From Owenia fusiformis (taxonomy: Eukaryota; Annelida; Polychaeta; Sabellida; Oweniidae), in the NCBI GenBank assembly GCA_903813345.2, contig CAIIXF020000001.1:7131098-7195097 (forward strand): 64,000 nucleotides of DNA. Direction: 5' to 3'. Shown here piece by piece: positions 34,701 through 45,260 of the stretch. Position 1 is the first letter of the stretch, and each line of letters opens with the position of its first letter. Made by a program: the position numbers and the translations under genes. Under the pieces are notes generated by a model, which was not told the DNA's origin, searched no databases, and saw only the letters and a program-made list of their open reading frames with translations.

Positions 34701-35018
34701 GAGGAGTCAATTCCAACAGGGAAGTTTAAAGGGCTATCTAAACTCTAGATCTGTGTCCTGAGATTCAAACTCGTGTTCTATGGGATTTATATGTCCAAGC
34801 TAGGATTAAGTAACGTTTTCAGGAGTTCATATGTACCTATGATATTAGAGGAGACACTGAATGTTGTTACTTTTTGACGATAATCACAAATTATATAGTA
34901 TAGTTTTGATCTTGCGATTGTAAGTTTTGTAATCACTTACGTTACAAAGGATTTAGCATTACAAATGTGTGAAGAAAGACTAAGTCCCTTTAATCCTGTA
35001 TATATTCATTCCAACATA

Positions 35019-35815
35019 CAGGGTGTCCCAAAAAAAAGGAAACCAGCAATAGATTGCTTATTTCTCAAATATGAATAATGATAGGAAAATTTCACAGCTA
35101 TCCTCTGATAGATTATGATGTCCTCTTTCTTATGATACCAAAGTTGTCTATTTTCCTTCACGGATGACTGAGTAATAAGGGATTTAAGTGACCATGTCAG
35201 AAATGAGTTTGTACCACTTTCAGCCAAGTCAATTTCACCATCATAACAAAGTGATAAGTAACAACAAACATCAGGATATCACTCTTATACTCATTTATTC
35301 CAATTAAAATTACACATATCATATTTAACACCCCTTTTAAATCCCAATGTCCAATCAGAGTTGTTTTAACCCCAGTGTCATCATCAGGGATGCAGTACGT
35401 GCGATGAGATCAAGGGCAGACATTTGCATTGAAAGGAATGGGGGTCATGTTGAAGGATTCTGGGGTTAAAACAACTTTGAATGGACATTGGGATTTAAAA
35501 GGGGTGTTAAATATGATATGTGTAATTTTAATTGGAATAAATGAGTAAAAGAGTGATATCCTGATGTTTGTTGTTATTTATCACTTTGTTATGATGGTGA
35601 AATTGACTTAGCTGAAAGTGGTACAAACTCATTTCTGACATGGTCACTTAAATCCCTTATAACTCAGTCATCCGTGAAGGAAAATAGACAACTTTGGTAT
35701 CATAAGAAAGAGGACATCATAACCTACCAGATGGTAGCTGTGAAATTTTCCTATTATTATTCATATTTGAGAAATAAGCAATCTATTGCTGGTTTCCTTT
35801 TTTTGGGACACACTG
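35019..35815. mobile_element. 797-bp TA-flanked foldback MITE (mariner type), termini CAGGGTGTCCC
   Basis: CAGGGTGTCCCAAAAAAAAG at the left is complemented at 35796-35815 (ending GGGACACACTG), and TA lies on both sides. The arms are about 370 bp and highly similar over their length, leaving a loop of about 60 bp. No coding capacity. Confidence 0.9.
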
Positions 35816-35817
35816 TA

Positions 35818-36720
35818 TAGCGTATGTGACAATATATTGATTCATTACGTGTTTTGTGCATAAATAATGGTTGTGTTAGCTTTAATGTTTCTATTGCAAA
35901 AGTTAGTTAATTTCTCCATCATTTACGTTACTTGATGGTCCACTGAACTATGTTTGTTTTAAATGTTACTATTGGTTAAAATGCAGTGTAAACATGATAA
36001 AAGAAGCACCAGTTGATGGTTTAACCACGATCACATATGATATGACTCATTCTACGATGTTACTATTTTTGGATCATATACGTTACCAAGGGTGTAATGA
36101 TATACAAATTTCAAATAGATTTTGTATGGCATATCAAACACCAAGATATGGCTATCAATTGATTCTGAACACTATTTCTAATCAGAAAAGAAAGATAAAT
36201 TTAATGTTAACAGACTGATTTTCTATAAAATTGGAATGACATGTAGCACTTAGGTTTTGTTTCTGAAAAGGAATAATAAGTCACATGTAATTGTTGACTT
36301 CAATGTGAATTCTTTCCACTTATGTCTCTTCAAAATGCCTGATGTATGATTTAGTATTAAGACAAAATATATCCTTATTGTTAGGAACAAAAACAGACAT
36401 GAGAATAATATGTTGAATGAAAATATAGGTCTCTTGCTACGACAACCCTCTATAACGTAAATGACAGAGACTTACTTTTTTAAATAAACACTAGATAAGC
36501 TTCAACATGTGACTTTTCCATGAAGGGGTATGAGATTGATGAAGATATTTTGACTTTAGATACTTAACATATATTCAAATAAAAATACATCAACTTTAAA
36601 CCATTCAAAGCTACTTTAATTTTCGTCAGATTCATACCTGGAATTTGCATTCTTATTGAGAATGGATGAACTGGGCAACCAAAGCCCCACATAAAAACAA
36701 ATAATAATCATTGCTAATAA
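35818..36720. other. AT-rich stretch, no gene recognised
   Basis: Contains TTACGTTAC-type motifs near 35927 and 36452 shared with 33159-34700, so it may be part of the same decayed element into which the 35019 MITE inserted. Confidence 0.3.
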
Positions 36721-37452
36721 GCCAAAGAATGGGTATCGACAAGGCGAACTTTTTGAACACACGTTTCTCTTAAACCAGTCATCAAAAATTTCTGAAAATC
36801 TTACAAATTGTCAATTTCAATCCTTTGAATGGTAACAATATAATTTGAAATAGATGGCATACTTTCATCTATATTGTTTTAAAAAACACATCAAACACTT
36901 GCAATTGTTTTGTTCTTGGTATCATGTTTCCAGAGTGAAATGAAACATCTTTCCGAACCTCATTGGAACAAAACGACATAAACACAACATGTTTAGGTCT
37001 CTCAATATTGTAATTGTACAAAGGAAATTTTGGTTGATTTTAAAAAAGTATCTTGTTAATGAAATAAAAGGGTTTTCTTGATTTTTATCTATTTTTGGGG
37101 GGGGGATTTTGTTTTAATTTTTTGAATACTTTTTTAAAATCAACCAAAAATTCCTTTGTATAACTTTAATATTGAGAGGTCTAAAAACATGTTGTATATG
37201 CTATTTTGTTCCAACAAGGTTCGGTAAGACATTTTATTTTCATTCTCAAGAATTGGTAGAAAGGAGCAAAAACAAAAAATGTTAACAAAAACAGGTTATA
37301 TAAAATATTTCTAAATAATTTTCGCATTAAATTGTTGTCAATCAGTCAACATTACATAAAATACCATGTTTTTTACAGAATGTTTTCAATGATTGGTTTA
37401 AGAGAAAAACATTGTTGAATTCAGTTCTCCATATAGATACCTATCCTTTGCT
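36721..37452. mobile_element. Foldback element, second copy of the 9611-10234 family
   Basis: Arms around tttctcttaaaccagtcatc and its complement, plus cctcattggaacaaaacgac and a matching inverse near 37200. A G-run at 37095 sits in the loop. It shares both arms with 9611-10234 but is longer and more diverged. Confidence 0.75.
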
Positions 37453-37589
37453 CATGAACGCCAATTTAAAGGCAAGGTATAGTAGAGTGATGTTATGGGA
37501 TGAAAAATATTTGTTTACATAGGAATTAGGAAGTGCCATTCAAAATATTTGGGCAAAATGAAGACTTTATTTCATAGTATTGTAAAGAA

Positions 37590-37880
37590 TCGTGGGGAGC
37601 AGGAGGGGGACTCGCCGGACTGACTAGCAAGCTAGCCTAATGTACACTAGATGCACCGCGAATGTGTTCGAGACCCACCTGATCCTCCCCTGGTTTCTCT
37701 ATAAGGGTGGTCAGCTTGGCGGTTGGGTATCTACCTGTGACCTACTGAAGTTGTGGCCGAGCGGAGACCATTTTCGGACCTGTATCCCCCGGGTGAGGAT
37801 ACCAAGCTCCCTGTGCAAGCAGCATGCCGGGGTGTGTGTGCAGTCTTGGGGAATAAAGTTAACCTGAATGAATTTACCCT
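37590..37880 (+). repeat. SINE-like sequence with tRNA-type motifs
   Basis: GC-richer than its surroundings. It contains gttcgagaccc (B-box-like, near 37667) and tggccgagcgg (A-box-like for Leu/Ser tRNAs, near 37753), but in the wrong order for one tRNA. The 3' end is AT-rich (ggaataaagttaacctgaat). It may be a composite SINE. No intact tRNA gene. Confidence 0.3.
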
Positions 37881-38696
37881 TAATAAATAACAAACATATA
37901 AGTTAAGTTTGTGCTATTAGCCAAATCTACCAAAACAATGTACAAGTATATCCAAATAAGCCAGTGTAGTGAGTTATGTGAATTGAAGCCAAAAAGCCCA
38001 CCCAAATTTGCTACAAAACTGCTACTGAGAAAACACACTGAAGTTGTACCTCCTTGTTCCAGTATATGAAGTTCAGTTTAGTGAATCAGTTCAATGGATC
38101 AACCAATCACAACACTGGACACTGAACCAAGTAACCCTAAAGTTAAACATAACTCCATAGTTTGGAGGAAATATAGATTAAACAAACAAACAAACAAACC
38201 AACAACAGCTCAAATGGACCACATCAAAGCTTACAATGAATTATCAAAAAATATTTTCGATCTGTCAAGCTTTACATATCAAGTTTTTATCAATGTCATT
38301 GAAAGATGACAAAGTTGTTTGTATTACATGATACATTCATTTTTATAGAACTGTCGCCATCTTTCAAATCAATAGTAATTTAAAAACATGCAATTTGTTT
38401 AACCACGGAGGACTTCTTGTTCAGGTCCATGGTTACCATGTGCATGCATGCCTAATGATCTCTGAACTTCAAATGCTTTTTTCTATGCGAGTTATTTTTT
38501 TCTTGGTTCAAACTTTGTGTCATATTTGAGCAAGTGTGTGGGTAACATGTTTCAATGATCATTTTTTATTTTTTTCTAAATAAGTATAGTATTAAGGCTT
38601 CCTAAAATTGATAAAGTGCACAGATGTTTTGTAGTTGGATCTCATAGGTTCAAAGAATAATACAGGAATATTTATTGAGCTACTGTACTGATTCTA

Positions 38697-39407
38697 CAGG
38701 GTGGTCAAAAAAATGGAAACCCTGCATTTTCCTTATATCTTTGTCACTTTAAAAAATTACTCCCTGATATTTCACACATTTGTACATCATTCAATTTCCT
38801 ACCACCCTACCATATTTCATGACCATCACACTAATAATCACAATTTTACAGCACTTTGAATATCATGCTTCAGATTTGGCCATTATCGCGCTGTAGGCAA
38901 AACAGCACAGTTGTCAATGACCCGCATTGCACAGAATTGGTCGAATAGCCGATAGATGTCATTCATTGATTAAACATGACGTCATATTTGAGATCTTAAG
39001 ATAAATCTGACGTCATGACGTCAGTGCCATAGAAACTGAGATTGTCTTATTTTATTTTGACGTCATGAATGCATTCCTCAGCAGGTATGGCCTGAATGAC
39101 ACAAATGATCTCACTTTTGAGGTTTGCAATTGTCCTGAGGTCATTCTCATATACTCTTTCTCTGTCATATCCCCACAGGTAAGGACATTTTAGACGATAA
39201 GTACAGGTTTCCCCACAACGCAATTGTGGCCAATGGGCATGTTCTTTAAAGTACTGTATGACTATCAATCTGAGGGTCATGAAATAAAGTAGGCTGGTAG
39301 CAAATTGAATGATGTACAAAAGTGTAAAATATCAGGGAGTTATTTATTAAAATGACAAAGATATGAGGAAAATGGTATTAGGGTTTCCATTTTTTTTGAC
39401 CACCCTG
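38697..39407. mobile_element. 711-bp TA-flanked MITE (mariner type), termini CAGGGTGGTC
   Basis: CAGGGTGGTCAAAAAAATGG at the left is complemented at the right (ending GACCACCCTG), with TA on both sides. The inverted arms continue with tatctttgtcac/gacaaagata and actccctgatatttcacac with its complement for about 170 bp. No transposase. Confidence 0.85.
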
Positions 39408-39676
39408 TACTACAAAAGAATCTGGCCGGGATCTATGAATTTGTGCAAGAAATTCTCCCGGCATTCTGTAGTTCCCACAGAGCTCCACAGGACAGAGCAT
39501 AAGGTTGACACACAGTGAGCACTATCAATCTTCATTATTCAGTTATAAGATATTAGATAGATGGTGCTGACTGTGGGTTGACAGGCTGACTTCGCGGAGT
39601 TAGGCTACAAAAACAAGTCTCACGATATGTTAAACCAAAGCAGACGATGTTTGCTTGTCGTGGCCTTAGAGGTGAC

Positions 39677-39763
39677 TGACGTCACCGGAAGCACGAGAAC
39701 AGCAAACTTTTGATTTGTTTTGTTTCAACTATTATTGCAAGAACGCTGATTTCTGTCGACCTT
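39677..39763 (+). promoter_or_regulatory. Candidate promoter (CRE plus ETS sites) and non-coding first exon
   Basis: TGACGTCA at 39677-39684 is followed directly by CCGGAAG, an ETS-type core. This pairing is common at metazoan promoters. About 80 bp later lies a consensus splice donor, CTT|gtaagt (exon end 39763). A transcript starting here and running rightward is plausible and could lead to the coding exon at 62234, but nothing links them directly. Confidence 0.35.
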
Positions 39764-40227
39764 GTAAGTATTAGGCAACATTGTTTCTTGTTAAGTTGGA
39801 TAAGTAAGTTAGTTAAGTTAGTTAAGAAGAAGAAAAATGGCATGACCTTAGCTTATTTGGCAATCAAGGGTCTTCATTCCTTCATTTCAGCATGGACGTA
39901 TATCATCATTTCAGCAACTTCAAAATTTTTATTTGAAAATTCCTCAGACGTTGTCATAAATGGGGTGGTTGATTTTTCAATTCACCCCCACAACTACATG
40001 TCTATTGAAATTTTGTTGTTGAACAGATTTCAATGTTTTCCTTTCATCAATAAAATCCAAAAATAGGGAATCGAAAGGCCGATCAAAATACCACAATGCT
40101 ATGGAAAAACAAATTCATTTTGTACACAAATGACATATCTTGGATTGCTTTTGTTTTGGCCGTGGATTACTCACTTCGAGAGCCATGTTAGATTTTGAAA
40201 CTTATGGCTCTCAAACGCGGAAGTTAA

Positions 40228-40701
40228 CAGCTGATCAATAGTGACCTTTGAAATCGAATTAAGTCGATCCGCGGCTTACTTTTGGTCTCTAACTGTGTCT
40301 TACATCAGTATCATCAATCCGTGTAAGTATTAGAGCGCTGGAGTACTTCTTTTTCGATCAAGACTTGTAATTGTTAGTCGAGTGAATCTTTTTACTGCCA
40401 AATTCCAATATGGCGTTTTCTGCTCGGACATTTTCGTAAATCTCCGGAGATTGTCCGAACCTAACTAATTCTCAAAATTCATTTCGTTAGTTGCGTATCT
40501 CGCAAATGAATAAAATAATAAATAAATAGGTCTAAAAAACATTCACTCGATGAACCATTTACAAGTCTTGATCGAAAAAGAAGTATTTCAGCGCTCTAAT
40601 ACTTACACGGATTGATGATACTGATGTAAGACACAGTTAGAGACCAAAAGTAAGCCGCTGATCGACTTAATTCGATTTCAAAGGTCACAATCATTCAGCT
40701 G
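40228..40701. mobile_element. Foldback element with about 150-bp arms
   Basis: The left arm (tttgaaatcgaattaagtcg, then ctctaactgtgtcttacatc) is mirrored at 40560-40701 with few differences. The loop holds unique sequence. No target duplication was established. Confidence 0.75.
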
Positions 40702-42337
40702 TCCAAATGGTCCGTGGGAAAGCTACATTGTATTATATCAAAATTCAAATAGCTTTCGCAGGAAGTAAGCCGCGGATAGATCTGGTCTGCCTTGCGCATG
40801 GACCTGAAGTCTAAAGTCTGTGCCTAGTGGGAAATTCTAGGCCCACTATAATCTGATTATTGCACAGCAGATTCCGCCTTTCCTGTATGGCTGTTGGGCA
40901 TGGGGTTTGCGATCTGATAGAGGGTCCATTCACAAGAATAAGCACAAATGAAATAATATTAAGGGTAACACTTCAAATTCTATGAATTCTGCAATGTATA
41001 ACATTTAGGATGCCAAAGCTGGATAATCATGATAAAGAGGTGTATTATATTTCGGCCTATTTTTTGAAATATCAATATTTTTCTGAAATTACTTTCAAGA
41101 CCTCTTGATCCTTGGGTTTGGCTAATAAAATGTTTCAATGGCCTCTTAAATATATTTCGATGCCTCTCTGCCAAAAAAATTAATTGGCTGAAATTACTTA
41201 AATTACAAGAGGTCACAGGTTTATAATTAATCTGAAATATACAAATGTCATAAGTGTATATATAGGATATCCTACATTCATTTGTAGATTTGTGTATGAT
41301 TTTAGTGATGCATTTTTATCCACAAATTGATATTGATATCTGGATGAGTGAATGAGTGCAGATACATGTATTGATATGAGTAGAATAAAATGATATCACG
41401 AAAATGCATAGGATGTTCTATTTATCCCATAGTTCACTTATAAAGCTAACCAAACATTTCAAAACAATATTCATTCATTAATTCATCATGTGACGTCATC
41501 AAGTAACAATACACGTCACTTTGGCAGGAGTTTTCAAATCCATGAAAATGTGATATGCTGTGGAATTCTATTCTACAGATATTGCTTTTTTCCATGCATT
41601 TGCAAATTAATGAAAATATCATAAACATATCTACATGGTATCCTGTACAGATTTGACCTCAACTATGGGATAACATATGAATTTTCATTGCGACACTGTG
41701 ACTCCTTGACTCTTTAATTTTAGGGTTTTTAACATTGTGAACAGTGTTTGGCAGTTGGTGTCCAGCTTTAGGTGATTGTGTTTGATATCTGTAACAAATA
41801 AAAAAAATATTGAAAACATTTGTCAATTTTGATCAGTATAAATAATGGCCATCAACCAAGACTTACACTATAGATAAACACAGAGTACATATGGAGGTCC
41901 AAAAAACAAACATACATTGTAACTCAATTTATTCTCATTTATTGAATAAAAATAATATGCATGAATCTATCAAATCATGTGATACAACTTGTACACATCC
42001 ACATAGTGCTGTATAAATAAACTCTTGGTTCCTCTAATGTGAGAAAATATGAGTGCGAATGTGAATTATCTGCAGTGTAAACAGTCAGTTTAATTCTGCA
42101 TCAACATTCACAGTGAACTGTAACCCAAGCTGCTAGAACAGTCACGCCATAATGATGCCTGATATCAGTTGACTTTACTCGCATGCTGTTGAATAAATGT
42201 GAACATTCTTTTGTTCCATTGTATTCAGTAAGTGTAGCATTTCTACTTACCAATATGTTAATGAAGAACAGTTATTGTTTTCTGACTGATTTAGTAATTT
42301 ACTTCCCCATCCCCCCATTATCACAGTCATTCTTGCA
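40702..42337. other. AT-rich non-coding stretch
   Basis: No exon, repeat family or conserved protein frame recognised. Contains poly(A)/poly(T) tracts only. Confidence 0.4.
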
Positions 42338-42339
42338 GT

Positions 42340-42894
42340 GATATATATATATAACTTTTATTGACATATAGTATCATAACATGATTACATTAGTCAGAAC
42401 TATGGTAGACTACATATCTAAACTACAAAACACCAACTAAACTAAAAATACAAAAAATATATAAGGTAACAATAATAGTATGGTGCACACACAATGCATT
42501 ATGACCATGTTAAATTCTTAAATGAATGGTAAATGAATTTGCCAATATGTCTTTGCAAGGTTACATTTTTACTAGAAATAAGATTGACAAATAAATTTTC
42601 ACTTTGTAAATCCAAGTTAGGTAAAATTTCACGGGCTTTTGTAAATAATATTTGCCTATTCTCATCATTTTTTGTACAAGCTAAAAAGAAATGACATTCA
42701 TCCTCTACATCTTTACAAATATTACATACTCTGTCCTCTAAAGGTTTTGGTTTTGGCTTTGTATGTCTTCCAGTCTCAATTGCTAACTGATGAGAACTCA
42801 TTCTAAATCTACTTGTAGCCAATCTATACTTTTTATTATCTAGTTTCAAGTACAATTCTTTACCAAAATCATTTTTAAATACATATCTATACAT
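42340..42894 (-). mobile_element. 5'-truncated LINE, 3' end of ORF2
   Basis: The minus strand encodes 131 residues (42894-42499) with SRFRMSSHQLAIETGR and a zinc motif CNICKDVEDECHFFLAC. This is the C-terminal zf-RVT-type region of non-LTR reverse transcriptases. The insertion side is truncated at a (TACATA)n tract near 42895-42915, and the 3' side ends in (TA)n near 42341-42353. Truncation at the 5' end is typical of target-primed reverse transcription. Confidence 0.8.
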
Positions 42895-43337
42895 ATATAT
42901 ACATATACATACATATCAGTGTTTTGAGGGTGTTTCTTGTTACTCAAGGGGGGGGGGGCACTCAATCTGTTGAATATTTAGGGGTTTATGTTTTAATGTT
43001 CTTCACCAATTTTCTATACTCAAATACCATACATACTATACAATTATATATCATACATATTATCAAATTAATGAAAATATTATCTGTCCAACCATGGGCT
43101 TTCAACTAGGGCTTTTCTAATTGAAAGCCCATGGTCCAACACAAGGAAAAATATTTCACTTTTTGTGATCTTATAACATGGGGTCTATAGGGAATCTACT
43201 CTACCCAGTAGTCTGACATTTTCAAAAAAAAATTAAATTTTCTGAAGTTGATAAGTAATAATGTAAATCACTTTTTTAGATGTAGATTTCAAACTATCAC
43301 TTTGACTAAATTTTGAATGATGAATGACATAAATCAG

Positions 43338-43530
43338 GGGCGGATCTGGGAACCAACAAGGGGGGGGGGGCAAATTTCAGGTCAGAGAAAAAATTTTGGG
43401 CCCGTCAAACCGAAAAGTGGGTTCACATATTCTTCAAAATTTGGCCTGAAATTATAAAATAAGGCTTTACTAGGCCCAATTTTTTCTTGGCCAACCCAAG
43501 GGGGGGCAGCCCCCCCCCAGATCCGCCAGT
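43338..43530. repeat. Hairpin MITE with GGCGGATCTGG ends and G-run/C-run arms
   Basis: The segment ggggcggatctggg at the left faces cccagatccgcc at the right, with G- and C-runs just inside. A related, shorter copy lies at 45157-45260. Confidence 0.65.
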
Positions 43531-44341
43531 GTAAATCAATGTTATTTCTACTTGCATCTAGTCTATTGGACATTCATCTGATCAAATATCAAAGTTACAG
43601 GTTGTGACAAAGAGAATTATCAAAATTGAGGAGTGACTAATAATTCTTTTCGAATTGATAGTGGTGTTGATAAAGTGCCAATGGCAAACCAACATTGAAT
43701 TAACTGATTGCTTCAATGTTTTAAAAAAAACCTCGTAAAATCAGAAATCATTTTTTGAAATTTTTATTTTATTAAAATTATATGGATGGTTATGCAGCTT
43801 AATGTTAGACTTTGATATCATCAGTCTTCCTGTTCATTTGAAAACAAAAGTTTATAGCAAAAGCCAATTAATAATGATAAGCTTTATTTGTTCTCATACT
43901 TAAATATTTCACAGGTGATATGGTTTCATGGTGTTGACACTGTCTCTTATAAGCACCCCCTAAACCACTCAAATAGAAATTCATAAAGGAAAATAAAATA
44001 GAGAGTCTAATTTGAGTTTTGTTTGATTTTATATATGTGAGGTCACTCAAGAATGTCCTTATGTTCCCAGCAATGTGCCATGTCATGTATACAATCAATG
44101 GACTTTGGACAGTACTTGTTCCTTCAGCAGGATGCATGGCTAGATAATCAATATATAAATCTTTGTACTCATAATTGACATGCTTCAGTTTACACCAAGT
44201 GTTTATCAGTTTATAGGGCAACAAACATGTCACTCCAACCCCTTGGCTTGGTGTCATATCATTATCGTTATATGGTTACCGATCAACCAAAGCAACGGTT
44301 CTTGAGTCTTAAAAACTGACTGAGCTTTAACTGAGTAAATA
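43531..44341. other. Non-coding stretch
   Basis: No gene recognised. A 129-codon open frame at 43868-44257 (minus) lacks family resemblance and splice context. Confidence 0.35.
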
Positions 44342-45137
44342 CACCCTTGGTATACGCAGCTAACGAAAATTGACCGGTACGGGTCAAAAGCTGGACCAGT
44401 ACGGGTTAACGGTTTTATTTGAATTTAAAATAGCCATATCTTGCTCAATATTGACTTCCTCGTGTCTAATTTTTTGAAATATATGATGCCTCTCAATGCT
44501 TTTAAGTACCCCAATTTTTTACAGATTTTTAAACGGACCAAAACTCTCTAAATACGCATTTATGCTCTTTTCTCTCGAGAACGACTGTCTCATTTTCACG
44601 ATAACTTTTATTTAGTACTTCTAACATATAAGATCTATTTTTCCCCATCAAGGTATGATGTAAATGAACCGGTCCGTTTTCTCGCTGCAAGCAGATTGCC
44701 CTGAACTGGTCCGTCTTCTCGCTGCAAGCAGGATGAAATTCTTTGTCACAAAGTTTGGCATTTTTTATAAAATCAAACGCGCGTCATTGAAACTCACAAG
44801 ATGTAAATAGCATGTCATTTACATCATACCTTGATAGGGAAAAATAGATCTTATATGTTAGAAGTACTAAATAAAAGTTATCGTGAAAATGAGACAGTCG
44901 TTCTCGAGAGGAAAGAGCATAAATGCGCATTTAGAGAGTTTTGGTCCGTTTAAAAATCTGTAAAAAATTGGGGTACTTAAAAGCATAGGGAGGCATCATA
45001 TATTTCAAATTAGACACGAGGAAGTCAATATTGAGCAAGTTATGGCTGTTTTAAATTCAAATAAAACCGTTAACCCGTACCGGTCCAGCTTTTGACCCGT
45101 ACCGGTCAATTTTCGTTAGCTGCGTATACCAAGGGTG
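44342..45137. mobile_element. 796-bp near-perfect foldback element, termini CACCCTTGG, 5-bp duplication AAATA
   Basis: CACCCTTGGTATACGCAGCT at the left is complemented at the right end. AAATA lies at 44337-44341 and 45138-45142. The arms run about 340 bp with very few mismatches and include the motif GACCGGTACGGGTC. No ORF. CACCC termini with a 5-bp duplication also describe the element at 1832-2518, though the interiors differ. Confidence 0.9.
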
Positions 45138-45156
45138 AAATACGTAGATATACATT

Positions 45157-45260
45157 TCAGGGGTGGATCTGGGTACCAACAAGGGGGGGGGCAAATTTCT
45201 GGTCAGAGAATTGGGCCCATTTTTTTTCTGGGCCCATCCAAGGGGGGGGGGGGGGCTTTT
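45157..45260. repeat. Short copy of the GGCGGATCTGG-type hairpin element
   Basis: Begins ggggtggatctgggtaccaa and ends with tgggcccatccaag and a 14-base G-run. Same layout as 43338-43530 but lacking the right terminus. Confidence 0.55.

Noticed and set aside
37751-37830. Leu/Ser tRNA gene
   Set aside because: An A-box-like motif is present, but there is no B box at the right distance downstream and no cloverleaf closes.
39710-40066. 118-codon plus-strand frame as a protein gene
   Set aside because: It begins inside the candidate non-coding first exon, crosses a consensus donor and shows no family signal.
43868-44257. 129-codon minus-strand frame as a gene
   Set aside because: Codon content looks random, there are no motifs or splice sites, and it lies amid element debris.
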